Source: Acanthornis magna (Eukaryota > Chordata > Aves > Passeriformes > Acanthizidae). Taken from it: a stretch of 64,000 nt of DNA. The notes under the pieces were generated by a model, which worked only from the letters and a program-made list of their open reading frames with translations, did not search any database and was not told the DNA's origin. Position numbers and translations under genes: made by a program. Below are positions 22,569 to 36,020 of the stretch, piece after piece (position 1 is the stretch's first letter; each line of letters starts with the position of its first letter). The stretch covers positions 15,823,501 to 15,887,500 of the forward strand of contig JAWUZG010000084.1 in the NCBI GenBank assembly GCA_036785705.1, written 5' to 3'.

Positions 22569-25500
22569 CTTGAAGAAGATTAGGCGACACATTATGAAAA
22601 AGGTTGTTAGTTGAAATTACTAAATAATGGGTCAAGCAGAGATATTTAAAGGAAATATATTATTAGAATTTAGGAACCTTTTCAAAAAAGCGCAACTAAA
22701 TTCCAGCAGCTGTGACATGGAGATTTATCTAGATTATCTTCCTATTTCTTCTATCTAGGAACTCATGGGACTTTACAGATGAGAAAGGTACTTTAGCTGT
22801 CAATTAAAAGTTGCAACTAATAAATTCTTTGCAACTGTTGCATGTTAGACTTTGCCAGATGTTCATTCATCGGGGAATGCTACAACTTGCATAGTAACTA
22901 ATCTGGATAGCTCCTATTAAAATGCAACTTTTTGAACATTTTGATGTTTAAACAAGTACATGGTGCATTTTTCAGTCTAATTTGGTTCTAAGATGTGCAT
23001 CAGAGATTTTTTTGTCGTGGTTAAAATTGCCAGCATTAGCTGTTCCATGGCATTTATTATACAACTATATTGCATATAGTGTCATGATACGTAGTATCAA
23101 ATAACATTTACTTTATATCCCCATCATGTGAGAATGTGATGGTTTCCAAATACCAGGTGACTACAACTCTCTTGTCAGCTTGTATTATTGTATAATACTT
23201 ATTTTCTGTGAAAAGTGTTGGCTACTGAAGAAACTGAAGACAAAAATGGAGTAACGAAAACAGGTTCTTTTCCCATTTTCACTTTAACACCTTTCTCATA
23301 TGCATGTTTTTTCATGTTGAAATAATTATGATAAGAACATCAAACAGATAAGTTAAATCATGTTCCATTAGTGTATGGAGATTTATTTTCATGATATTAT
23401 TTAACCATTTCTACCACAGTAAGACACTAAGTAACAACTGCTTGCATTATTACTTGTTTCTCCATATATGCCACCATTATTCAGGCATGGTTGATTCTTT
23501 ACCTTTAGCTAAATTTTTGTATTTCAAAACATTTATTTACAGCAGCCCGCATCAATGTCTTGCACACCTGTCAATTCCCATCAAGCACTGCATTTAACAA
23601 AAAGTTAACTGGGATCCAGATAATATCCCATCCAAATGAAATCCAAGCCAGTTTCATTGTGTTTTTAATCTTATAAACCAACTGTGCATTGCCTAAGGTT
23701 CTTTGCCTTGATATCCAAACTAAAGGTGAAAAGAACTCCTCCTCATTGCTCAGTGTCCCCAATATGGTTACACATTCATAGCGGTAAGAGAATTAGATTA
23801 CTCTTTCCACACTAGATCGTATACAAGAATTCTCTCAATTTTGCTTGTCAGCTGGAGAATTCAATGTGTTTATGACTTTGTTAGATCAACATTGTGAGAC
23901 TGATCAGAAAAACAAGAAAAACTCAGTGTCCATAATGAAAAAAAAAAAGCACTGGACACTTTGAGCTGAAAACTGTAACCTGTCCAACATGGAGCAAAGA
24001 ATAAACCAGAGGCAGTGCAACTGATGTTTATTGACATTTATGATTTTGTGTAACTTTGAATCCTAAGCTTTGTGAATCGTAATGCTCAAATTAATGCTTC
24101 ATAACAAAAAGTGACTATTCCAAGTTTCAAGAAAATACATTTATCCCCAAGTCACAAGATCATTTTCCAAGAAGAATGTTTTGATTTTCTAAAGCTCTAG
24201 GTAAATTTGCTACTGACGTCTGATAAAAGAGTGAGTGCAATGTACCAGAATTCCACAGTGACTCATCCAAATATTTTTAAGAATGGTTTAGTAGGTCTTT
24301 GTTCAAGAAATTTAAGTTTTGATGTGTGGTGCTCACAACAAATGCAAGCCATAATTACAGCAGTAGGAGGTTGATTTCAGATATTTAGGGATATATTTAT
24401 TAGATGGGCAAACATTCAAGTCTAGTAATATTTACAGGGAAATATTGTTATTCTTATAACATATACTTAGATCTCAATTATTATAGGATTTCGTCTTAGT
24501 TCAGTAACGATAAAAGCATTAGACAGCATCTGAAAGAACAACCTTAGGTTTACCTATTACCAAAATTGATTAATGCCTCAAAGCACACCTACAGAAAAGG
24601 GCATTATAAACAGTAGAAAATATTTTAAAAGCTGAAAATGAGGAGCACTAAGAAATCTGCAATGTTGTCTCCAAACGTCATATACATTCTTCATTTGAAT
24701 TAACAGATGAAGAAGAAAAAAACAATAATTATTGGAAAAAACAGGGACAAGAAGGAGAAAGTCATCATGATTACATAGATACATGTCAGATGACACGTTG
24801 ATCGGAAGTGTCCCTGTTCTCTGAGTTTGCAACACTAGGGTAGACCCCAGTAAGCAAATCAATTTTGTTAGACATTTACAACAAAATACTGTAAATGAGG
24901 CAGAGTAGCTAACCAAAACTAAGTTGTAGAGATATCCAGCACAGTGATTTTCAATTATCCAATCCGTATTAACCTGAATGGACAGGCCAAGGTAAGATTG
25001 TTGTTCTGAGCCCATAAAATCCATTTAGTAGTCTCCCTGATTAATTAGTCTTGATATCTGTCCTCCATGTTACATATTCTCTTTTAGTTCAAAGGAATGG
25101 GACAGGTGAAGATTATTTCCCATCGGAGTTATTTAACCAGGTTCAATCCTGGATTCAATGTTCATACTTAATTTTAGCAGGTTTTGAAGAAGTCATGTGG
25201 TTACAGAGTGATACATCAAAAATGCCTTTTTGATTTGAGAACTATTATGTTTACAATTTGTTAACATCATAATTTATGTATTCTTTTAAATAATATCAGG
25301 TAGCAGGACCTCCTCACACATAGCTGTAGAACACTGGAACTGAAGGTAAAAATGATGTGTTATTGCTACCAAGTATTTGAATTTTCTTTGAAGTTTATAT
25401 AAATACACACCCCCTCCAATGAATCAAGAATAAGATTACCTGCTTTTACATGAGCACACTTGCAGCTCCTTTGTAACTCATGCATTAGTGATACCACCAT

Positions 25501-28500
25501 TTTATTGAAATGTATTATGGCATTCATATACATCCTTTCAATGTTACCATATGCCAATAGTGGTAGTATCAACCAATTTTGAAATAAGAAAGGTTCCAGA
25601 CATGTGTTGCCAAGTCTTTTTCACCTTAACTTTTTCTGCTCAAATTCTAATCACTGAAAGAGCTGAACAAACCAATTTAAGCATTATTTATTGCATTTCT
25701 CAATAATTATCAAAATCATTCCTAATCAAAGGAGGGAAATCTATTTTCTTGCTGAAGTCATGCCAAAGGTAGTACAACAAAGCTTTCTGGAAATCAGTAA
25801 ACCAGTATTTTCTTTCAGTTCAAGTTATGCTGCTGATTTGATTGAAATGAAATTTTCAGACAATAAAGACACTTAGTGCAAGTTGTTAACTGGAAGTAGA
25901 CCAAAAAACCCTCCTACTCTTGTCTTAGTGGAGAATTTCATTTTGCAACTAAAAACCTGGAAGTATTGCTATATCCTCTAGAAAAGATTTGTGAAATGCT
26001 CAAAATAGGAATTTGTATCTTATTTTAGTGTCCAATTCAGAGAAATAATCCATCACTGACAACCAGGCAGTTAAGTGGTGCTACAATACCTTATTCTGGT
26101 TTTCCTTGCGTTACGTAAAGATTTATAATAAATATGTATTTTTTCTTTTTGCAAAATCATCCTAACATTGTAAATACTGTTTTTTTCCCTACAAAAGCCT
26201 CACAAACACATGTAAATAGAAAATTTACAGATACTGTTCTACCTGACTCATTGAGATGCCTGTCACCTTCTATAAGGCAATGCAGGGAATGCAGAGAAAA
26301 ATGCAGGACAATAAAGTTTTCCGGTTAAAAGTTTAAATTGTCATGTGTGCTGGATTTAAGCAGTAGAAGTCTGAGTCAATCAAAACCTGTGGCAGAGATT
26401 TTCTCTTCTGTATCCTGACATCTCTATTAAGAGTCCAATTTTTTTAAAGTACAAGTGCAATGCAAGTAGTACCCACTTCGGAGAAAGACTATACTTCTAC
26501 AATGTAATAATTTATATTAAAGAATCTAACTAGAGGATAGTATAATATAAGCAGTGCATTTTTTCTGTCTTAAAATTCGTCATTATACACAGAGAGTAGA
26601 AACATTTTGTTTCCAGGGGCAGTTGGTATATCAACATGATTAGTTATTAATGTCTTCCTTTTTATAAGTTAGAGATATAAATTCTTTGATACTTGAAACA
26701 GCGCCCTTCAGAGATGTCCAGGTAATTTTTGGTTGGTCTAGACAGTAAATGTTTGTCTGTATAGAGAGCTAGGGCGGTGACAGGAGTCCATACACTCATC
26801 CTTTGGGAAGCACATTCATTGCTTTTAGACAAAGCACAACAGACCCACTCTAGCAGCAAGGGGATACACAATGGCTTGTTTCAGCCCATTTTCTGACAGG
26901 TGCTTTTCCTCAAAGAGAAAGCCATAATCTTGGCAAATACACTAAAACCAGGGAAGAAGGAAAACCAGGGAAAGAACAATTTTTTCTGTTGAAACGATTT
27001 CAACAGAACTATAATTACTGCTAAACACTAAAACATTTAGGGTCCAGTTGCTATGCAACTGTGAGAAAGTTACAGTACACCTGCTGTAGACAAAGTGAGT
27101 GGGAGAAAAACCAACTGATTGACAGAAGAAATTACTTTATCAAAGGAATGACTTTTCCACCTTTCATTATATTCTGTTATAGTCTGTTTTTCTTTAGCAT
27201 TTTCAAAATCTTGCATCAATTCATCAGCCTACAATACCTGAACAGTCCCACCAGTTTGATACAGCACATATTACTCTCTCAACTGTGAATCTGTGCTTGT
27301 GGAAACCAAAAAACCATCACAAAGGACACTCCCTTGACAGATAAGCCCCATTTCAGCGATTGAAAGTTCTGTGTTTTATGACTCCACATTCCCAAAACTC
27401 ACCCTATGTAACACATACAGTGAGTTGATTCACTAAAAATTTATCTTCTGTCTTATTCTAGTGATGAAAATAAGCAAAAGCTCAGATTTACTGCTTCTCA
27501 GTTAAATAAGTGTTCAGAACAGATTATCTTCATGCTTCATAGCAAAGACTGGATGTATTTCTCAAAAACCTTACAAGCAAGCCATTTACCTGCTCTCACA
27601 TGACATGGTTTCTGTGGCAAAAAACATATTTCTATGTACATTCCTACAAAACAAAGCCATCCAGCAGTAGCTGTGCTGAGTGATGTGAAAAAGCTTCCTA
27701 CAAAGTCAAAAAATTCACCTCAAAAACAACTTGATTCATACTCCCTCAGTCTTACCCCACTCCTCTCTTTATGCCCCCTTTATAACAGCCCTTAATAAGG
27801 TGTGGCTACCTGCCCCACTTGACTGATTCCTGAAAAGGCCCAGCACTATGCAAAAAACTCTGCCGAGAAAAATACTCATAAATTCTAAGAAGGGTTTGCC
27901 TTCTGACTGGGAAAGATGATTCTTAAAAGGGCACTGCTGACTACAGACACAGATGTACTACAGTGTAAAAGCATCTCAAGCACAGAAATACCTGTGAGAC
28001 TGTTGTCAGAAAATTCATCTTGAATTATCAGAGTTTCATACTCCATTATAGTAGAATCCTACTGCACAATAAATGGCAGGAGCCTATTGCATAGTAAGTA
28101 ACAAAAACATCTTTATAATTGCCAAGTCTCTCATACATGCATCTATCAGATGTGACGTTAAAAATAAAATAGAAGCACATCACAGTTGCCAAGTTTCTAT
28201 CATTAAATGAGGTGGAAAAAGTAATTTCACAAGAGAAAGGATCAGTATTGGTGTGAAACTGGATTTTTTTAAACCTTAAATTTTAATGACTATATTCCTC
28301 TCCATCTGATAGAAATCTTCACCTAGATGAATAAGAAAAAACAAAAGAAATTTAAAAAAAAAAAGAGAGAATAGAAGAGCCAAACAAACAATGCAATCAT
28401 TTTCTCAGATATTTCTGATTAATTTCAATTTGTTGAATGTGTTTGGATTTTTTTCCCTCTGCAATGGAACATTAAGTTTATCTTTTAAAAATGTAAAATC

Positions 28501-29834
28501 TGACATCAGCAAGGTATTTTTCTGACAAGAATTTTCTTTGCTAGAAATGTAAGACTGTCCTCTGGATAGAACATGTATTAGAATTTGATTTTAAATTCAG
28601 GGAATACTAATGTATAAAAGAGTTATAAAATTTAACATATAATTATGGGTCCTCAAGAGCTTCAGGGATTACATCTCAATCATGACGTATATAAGTAATT
28701 CTTTGAAGAAAGATCTTTTTATCAGTTACTGAAGAATATCTACAATTCATTTCATGATTAAAAAATGTCAGTCAAAGTTAGACTGATCAGATGACATTTC
28801 TTCTCCCTGCTTTGAGTCACCCTGAGATTATTAAGAATATACTTGATCTCTTGAGCCTTGGGTACCTATATATGCAGTTAGGATAACCATCTAAAAATCT
28901 TTAGGATTTATGACCTATGTGGGGAAGAAAATTCCATAAAGATTATGAATGAATAGCTACTCCATAGTTTGTCATGCTGTGAAGTGTAAATAATTTTCAA
29001 TTATTCTTGGGCTCAAGAAATTAATTTAATTCCTATCCTACTTATATTTTCTATATTGTGATGCTTCTACAACTATCACTCGTATCAGAAATAACTAATT
29101 GAAAAAAAAAACCCTTCATATTTGTTGTCATCAGCCAGGACAATTTTAACAGAGTGGTCAAATCTTAAGAGAATATGAGGACAAAATTATAACTTTCCTA
29201 CTCAGGCATAGCAACTGAAAAACCTTAAGCATCAAGACTGAGTTACATTGAAGGGGCATAAGACAGTAATTATTTTATATACTTTTAATATTCTTTTGTT
29301 TGGAGAGAGTAGTAAGGGATTTCATATTCAAATAGCTTTTGGAGGCAGTAGAATTCAATCTAAAAAAGAGAATGGGTGTTAATTACAGTACGCAATAGAC
29401 CAGAACAGCACTAAAAGCGTACAGTGCAGGAGATGGTGTGTTTAGGATAGAAGTCCTGTATTTCAAGAGGTAAGCTTGTGATTGCTGATTTTCCAAGTCA
29501 ACAATATTGTTTTTTGTTTAAAAATACACAGATTAGGTGAAATTTGATGAATTTGCCTCCTTTTCCTGTTTGCAGATTCTTTGTAGCATTCAGTTCTCTG
29601 CAAATTAGGTTAAAGAATGCTTCATCCTCACTATACATGATAATTCAAAATTTGCATTCCAGTCAATTCCTTTCTTTTAAAACTGTCCATGAAGAGGCAA
29701 AAGGTGGGAAACCTCACAAAAATAAACTCACATGCTAATATAATGACTGAAGCCATTTGCTCAGGATTGGCCGGTTTTGGTGTGGAGAAAACTTGCAACT
29801 TTTTTTAAGCTATTTTTACACTTCCACAAGGGCT
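22569..29834. other. Intergenic sequence, no gene recognised
   Basis: No exon, RNA gene or transposon is recognised. The segment from about 22770 to 23100 has the even, repeat-free, TAAT-rich look of a conserved noncoding element. A minus-strand open frame of 148 codons at 24578-25024 matches nothing I know. A perfect inverted repeat with 11-base arms lies at 26984-27008. Around 27770-27860 the sequence is locally less AT-rich without coding signs. Confidence 0.5.
26984..27008. repeat. Perfect inverted repeat, 11-base arms, 3-base centre
   Basis: The arms TTCTGTTGAAA and TTTCAACAGAA flank the centre CGA without a mismatch. A stem this short could be a transcription-factor dyad or chance. Confidence 0.85.
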
Positions 29835-29971
29835 AAAAAAAACCAAACAAAAATCCCACCACAAAACTCAAACCAAACCACACACGAAAGAAACACCAAC
29901 CAACCAAGAGAAATCACAAACTAATCCCAAAACCCAAAACCCAACACAATCTCCTTCCACCACAAAAAAAA
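29835..29971. repeat. A/C-rich low-complexity tract
   Basis: The plus strand is almost free of G and T for about 135 bases. It is made of words such as AACCAAACAAAA, CAACCAACCAAG and CCCAAAACCCAAAACCC. It is the longest of three such tracts in the window and is irregular, not a clean microsatellite. Confidence 0.85.
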
Positions 29972-32900
29972 TGTTATCTACAGCTCTTGTCACAACCAAG
30001 GGTACACTGGAAGTAGAAGCCATACATACAGAAGTACTTTTCTTTCTTTCCACCTTTTTTCAGATGGACCCCAATGGCCTCCCAATTCACTTTTTGTTAT
30101 GCCATGAAGATACCACAGACAGAAAGTTCTCCTTTTTGGCTTCATGACATATGAGGTATCAGGCCTTTGTCTACATAGGAATCTGTCTCTCCTGTCTTCC
30201 TTATTTTTCTTTAACACAATAAAGCATCCTGTTTCTTAAAAACTCATGGCTATTTCAGTGCCACAGCAGCAGCTTTCAGCTCCCTCCTCCCAGCACTCAC
30301 TGCACTGCACTTATCAACCTTCTGTACAGCTCTGGTGAGCTGCAGTGAAGTTATAAAAATCTACACAAGATCATTATTCATACATCACAAAAGAAAAACG
30401 CCCAATATTTCAGTTTAGTGCATTTCTTTAAAAGGCTCAAGCAGCAAACATGTCCTTTAAAACATCTTAAAAAAAGAGAGCAAAAAGTTTCTATTTAACA
30501 GAAGTAATTTCCTCTCACCTTATGCAGTCCTTTCAACAAAAACACATTCCACACAGTGTGCTGCTTAAGTCAAAGTGCATTTTTCTTGCAATTTATCTGC
30601 TGGATTTTTACAAACCATAAATTGTCACTTTGTCACTCTGCTGACTGACAGCCCGTCACGCATTGAGCTGCAATATCCAGGGTTTTTAAACTGACAGTAT
30701 ATTACTGTCTGGCATCAGCAAGTCCCAATTGATTTAAGTTGTAAATTAAATGCCCTGATGGTTGCAATACAGTGATATATTACTAGACTCAATGCAGGTT
30801 TTTGTCTGCAGTGGAAATGTGGAAAATACAAGTCCCCAGAGTCCCACTCAGAGTGTGCATATTCCATAATTTTCAAGCGAGCCACAGTGTGAAACCTGGT
30901 CAACAGGACCTTTCAGGGAAATAAAGTTATGGAGCCAGTAGGTATCAGCTGTGAAAAGCAGATGCTGAAAATGCTCCTGGTTGACAGTACTCCTGTTTTT
31001 AAATACTGAGATAAAAGTTCTTATGAACGAGTTAGTACCAAACCTCAAATAAATAAATTCTGTCTGGAGGAGTAGCTGCAACAGAAAACACAGTAGAAAA
31101 GCACGCAGAGGCTCTTTTTCATTTAAAGAGGCTGTTCAGTATGTAGTGGTCAAAAAGAAAAAGGATTAATTCCTAGTGCTTAAGAATTACCAAAAATCCC
31201 TGTGTAGTGCTTCGTTTTTGGTTTTATTGTTAAAGAGTAAAATAAGAACTTAATTTTCACCATTTCTGTTAATGTTTTCTTTTCTATGATTCAGTTCTAG
31301 CTTCTAAGAATCAAAATCAATATGTTTTGAACCCTGGACATAGCAGAAGGTTGGCTTGTTTCTTTCCTTCTGTTCGTTTACAGAACGTATTTGTTTTGGT
31401 GCTCAGCGTACCTGGTATTATCCTTTAAAGCACAAAAAGGTAATACACATAACAAGAATTTATCAATCAACTTTCTCTGAAAGCTTAAACAGTTCCAGTT
31501 GAAGACTTTTCCAAACTTCTCATGGCTCACACTTTCTTTGCCATCCTAATGTTACTGTGTTATCACTTTTGCTTGTAAAGGATTCACAGAACAGTGCTTC
31601 ACAGTATTTCTCAAGACAACTCTCTGATTTAACTTTTTTATCATACTGAGTGTACTTGGGGTGCACTTGCTTAACTAAGATCAAAAGCCTACTTTTAGAT
31701 GGGTGAAAAACCAAATCTAGTACTAGGCTGTAGTAAAGCATGATATTTGAAAAATTTGATCCAGGAAAAAATCTTAACAGGTTTCATTACAGAAAGTTAA
31801 TTAATTGACTAATATATATATTTTTGAATGCGAATCTGATTCATTAACTAGGAAAAAAATCTATAAGCAGTCAAATATTAATTGTTCTAGGAAGTTATGG
31901 CTGGCCAGGAAAATTACTTAAGAAATTGAGGCCATGTAAACACTATTATTATTATGTATTTCCTCAAGAAGATAAATAAGACCATTTTTTCTTGGTTGTA
32001 TGTTAGTTCCTGCAAAGTTTGTTTCCATTTCTGTGAATACTAAAAATATCACTCAGAATGAATACTGGTATCACTCATTCAGAATTAACTAAGGTGCTCT
32101 TAACCTTGTGTATGTGTTCACTGAGGAGTTCTGGGCAGGCAGTGTGAGTGTGGGGGGGGACAAGCCCCAGACCAATCTATATTTTCTTTAGCACATCCAT
32201 TCTGATGATGGCTTGTCCAATAAGCAAATGCCAAATATCCCTACTCCCTTTTCTGGAGACAAGACAGAGAGGGGCAAGCTGATTTTTAGAGATCACAAAG
32301 CTGATAAATGAATTAAGTCTTTTTACCCCTTTTGTCAAAGCACAGTCTTAACGTCTGTCCCTGGACAAGTTAAAGTGCTCTGAACTGGACCTCTGATATG
32401 CATTCACAAACTTATGCCACCAGCTGATCCCAGTACATTATAAAGGAGGCAAAAAAGACAGGCCTTCTGAGCCAGATTCCTGGGTGAGGAATTTCACTGC
32501 ACCCTTGAACAACCTGGCTCTCAAAATCATGACAGCATAAGGATTATGGAAAGGGTAAGGTGGAAGCTGAAAATGCTGAAGTGTTCATTATTTCTAAAGG
32601 TTTGAATTACCATAATTTCTGTTTCCATGGTGATTTTAATACTGATGTAATTTTTGGACATCTCTGAAACTCATCTATAGGTAATGAAATCAGTTTTAGC
32701 CTTCATCCTCTAGGCACCTGAAGTTATCTGTTTTCATTCTGTGGGTATAAATTTCTTGGACATTAATAAAGATAGCAGGTGCTTCTTAAAAGTGACAGAA
32801 GCTGACTTAGAAATACTGGGCTTACAACATTGACTACAACAAAGGAGACTTTCCCAGACTTAACGAATGCATACTTCATATGAAAACTAACAGATTATTT

Positions 32901-35221
32901 TTGCAGAAATCATTACAAGTGTGGAATCATAGAACAGGATCATAAGGACAAAGTACATCTCACTAGAAAAACAAGCATACTCATATCCAATCCAGTATTC
33001 TGAATTAGGTTTTACATATATTACTTGTTTTTTACAAAACCAAAGTTTGTGTAACACATTGGGGGAGGAGGAGAAATAAAAGCATAAGGCAGTTCTAGCT
33101 TCTGTTACTATTAATTTTGGACAAAGGTGGTATAGTAACAGCTAAAACTGTATGGATTTCTTTTCCCTTAATGAATGAAAGCACCCTGTTAGCATGGTAA
33201 CATGAATGCTTGAGGGTAAAAAAGATCATGTGTCAATTAGCACCTCATCAGCATTTAATCTGCTGACCATAAAAAGTTTGGGTTTAGTTCTTTACTTTTT
33301 TTTTCTTCAGTTATTTTTCTACAAGGCTTTGCATTCACAATAATCTCATCTGAAATTAATCTGCTTTCATAAGACCCAAAAGTTTTAGCTGTTGACGTTC
33401 TGACTTCAGCAGCAGATGCAATCCATTTTCCATTCCAGCTTAAAATTTAGATAGTAAAGCACTGCAAATAGACTAATGTCTTGTACTTATTTTCCAAGAA
33501 TTGGAAGGAGAGAACATTTTCATAATTAAAAGACATCAAATATTGAAATAATGAAACCATTTTCCTGGGATACTATACGTGCATGTAATTAATTTACAGA
33601 GCAAAGAGGGGGTTAAGATAAGCAAGGAAAGAGAACAGAAGTATTTATCTTCCATTTCAGCTGTTCAAGTGTATATACCATCATTATCACACAAACTACT
33701 ACTACTTGAATATCTGGAAAGAAAATGTCACATAGAGGAGTGTAAGGGGTTAAGATAAACAGATAAGATAGACAGGGTAGCTATCTAGCTAGATAGTGAG
33801 ATAAAATTAACATGAAACACACCTTATGACATATAATCACTGTAAAATGACTTTATATAATTAGGATCAAATCAACAAGATGAAAAGATTTTACTTGGAA
33901 AGCCAGTAGTGTACAAAGATGCTTACAAAATCCCTGATGGTTGTGTGCATGAACACCATGTTTTGACTTTTCTGGGGGAAAAACATCCAAACCCAAACTA
34001 ATTACGCCTTTTTAAAAGTAATACGTGGTTTAAATAGTAACAGCATGAAAGAATATTTTTTTGGAAGGCGGTAAGTGGCCTATACATTGTGGGGGTTGTT
34101 TTTGTCTTTAGCTCTAAAAAAAGTGTATCTCAAAACCTGTGGGAAAAAAGGGTTATAGCTAAATATAATCCAGCACAGTAACAACTACAGGGAGACACTA
34201 GAAGTTTATGAGATGTGAAGGACAACAATAAAAAGAAAAGTTATCAAAAATTTAAAATTATATAGGTTATTTGTAGAATTAAGGGGATTAATTTAAGATA
34301 GAATTTGAATAACAGAGAAATTATCTTAGGATAGGCTTCCTGTTGGGATATAACTTTTCTTTCCAGAAGCAAAAGATGACCTGTTGCTTGGAATGGTTTT
34401 GTCTGAGCAGCAGAACTGAATATGTGTTATACAGAAATCCTCCCCTGACATCAAGAGGAGTTTACATTCAAAGATATCATTATCCCTCAACTTCCATAAT
34501 TCTCCCAAAGTGTATGCGTCTACATGAAAACAAATCTTTCAGTCCTTTCTCAGTCAGAGATGCAGCACCACCCTCTTCTATTCAACCAAGTGTAACCTGA
34601 ATACGTATCGAGGGTCATCATTGCAAATCCCAATTTACATATAATCTTGCCTGTTTGTCCCAGAAAATCCTAGAGGAACTGTTCAGTATTGCAACTGAAC
34701 GTTCATCATTATTGGTATGACTATGTAATAACAATTTTTCTCTTTAATTCCCCATGCTGCTGTACAGGCAGCCCCCTGCAAAAACGATGATGTTTCCCAC
34801 TGGAGAAATGTCACGTCTCTCACTGATTGAATCTGATATTAAGGACAAAAGCACTTCATTCTACCATGGTACTGATGACCTTACTTCACATGGAAAATAA
34901 TGTTTCCTGTTGTGTGACAATTAATTTATTCAGTTCTTGTGAAGAGTGTCAAAAAGTAAACAGCAGAGTGAGCTTCAGTTGAGAAATTGGTCTTTCACAT
35001 TTTCCCTTCCTTAACCATCAATTCCTCAAGTACTCACGCAGTATCAAAACACTTTTTAAGAAGTTAAGAAATATTGTTGTAATCTATGTTATGTAAGTCA
35101 TATCACCAGACCAAGAAAAGCATATAAACTATTACAGAAAAATACTTTGCATAACATGTAGAGACACAGCCTCTAGGGAGCAGAATGCTTAACGTAGATG
35201 AGTGTTCAGTTTAGAGAAAAG
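29972..35221. other. Intergenic sequence with candidate conserved noncoding blocks
   Basis: No exon is recognised. The 0.8 kb from about 30240 to 31090 is repeat-free and has unusually even composition. It contains the dyad GACAGTA-TAT-TACTGTC (30693-30709) and several homeobox-like words. A second block at about 33225-33460 reads GTCAATTAGCACCTCATCAG, GCATTTAATCTGCTGACC and CATCTGAAATTAATCTGC, which is typical of vertebrate noncoding elements. Both are judged by appearance only. A perfect 16-base palindrome is at 33781-33796. Confidence 0.35.
33781..33796. repeat. Perfect 16-base palindrome
   Basis: CTATCTAGCTAGATAG reads the same on both strands. It sits in a run of GATA-like words (AGATAAACAGATAAGATAGA before it, AGATAGTGAGATAAAA after it), so it may be part of a decayed GATA repeat. 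Confidence 0.85.
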
Positions 35222-35285
35222 GCTGAGGAGTTCAACTTGATGATCCTTACGGGTTCCTTCCAACCTGAGATATTCTAGGATTCAA
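35222..35285 (+). mobile_element. CR1 LINE 3' end, internally deleted
   Basis: TTCAACTTGATGATCCTTACG, GGTTCCTTCCAACCTGAGA and TATTCTAGGATTC follow the order of the sense 3' end of avian CR1, ending in one terminal repeat unit. The bases just before it (TTAGAGAAAAGGCTGAGGAG) look like a block that normally lies several hundred bases upstream in CR1, so the copy seems to have lost its middle near 35230. Its 3' end points towards the minus-strand CR1 that begins 435 bases further on. Confidence 0.8.
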
Positions 35286-35719
35286 TACACAGAGATTACT
35301 AACAGATATTTATATTTTCTCTTAAAATACTGAGTAACTCTGTACACAGGCTAAACTCTTTGATTACAACAGGATCAGATTTGGGTCCATAATCCTTACC
35401 TAAGGCTGCTAGACAGCAATGTGCTTACGTAACTAATTCCCTCTATCTTACATAAAGTGAGTGATTCAGAAAATAGACAATATCACATTGAAATTATAGA
35501 AGAAGTATTACTCAATGAGTCATCGTGTATTTTCAGAGACTAAAAGGAGAAAAAAATCTTCTATATTTGAATATCTCAAAATAAACAGAGAAGAAAAAAA
35601 CAATTAAAAACAAACAATAATTTAAGAGCAGTGCCTTCCAATAAGTAGTGTGAAACTTCCTTGGTTTAATAAGATGCAGGAGACTAAAATGGAAGAGAAT
35701 AACACTACTTCTTAGATCA

Positions 35720-35902
35720 ACAGAATGGTCTGGATAGGAAAGGACTTTAAAGATCAGCTAGTTTCAATTCCCCTGCTATGGGCAGGGACATCTTCTATTG
35801 GAGCAGGTTGCACAGAGCCCCATCCAGCCTGGCCTTGAACATTTCCATGGATGAAGCATCTGTAGCTTCTTTGTTCAATCTCTTCCAGTGCCTCACCATC
35901 TT
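35720..35902 (-). mobile_element. CR1 LINE 3' end
   Basis: The plus strand reads GGATAGGAAAGGACTTTAA, AGATCAGCTAGTTTCAATTCC, TGGGCAGGGACATCTTC, CAGAGCCCCATCCAGCCTGG, CCTTGAACATTTCCATGGATG and TTCCAGTGCCTCACCATC. This is the classic antisense 3' end of avian CR1. The element points left; it is 5'-truncated at about 35902. It differs in subfamily wording from the copy at 13774-13975. Confidence 0.95.
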
Positions 35903-35975
35903 AGTTTCAGGCCTCCTGCACTTTAAATTCACTATATTTTTTTAATACTGCAATCACTATGTTTTAATAGTTAAG

Positions 35976-36020
35976 ACATGTATAATGTACAGTGCTACAT
36001 TATACATGTATAATGTACAG
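35976..36020. repeat. Hairpin with an additional direct repeat of its arm
   Basis: ACATGTATAATGTA (35976-35989) is followed, after a six-base loop CAGTGC, by its exact reverse complement TACATTATACATGT (35996-36009). The 17-base word ACATGTATAATGTACAG then recurs at 36004-36020, overlapping the second arm. The whole forms a three-armed alternation of direct and inverted copies. Confidence 0.9.

Noticed and set aside
24578..25024. Minus-strand frame of 148 codons
   Set aside because: It has no recognisable motif, and hydrophobic runs are expected from AT-rich sequence. The length is close to what chance allows in this window.
32925..32965. GGAATCATAGAACAGGATCAT as a CR1 terminal repeat
   Set aside because: Only the terminal unit is suggestive and no CR1 body follows on either side.
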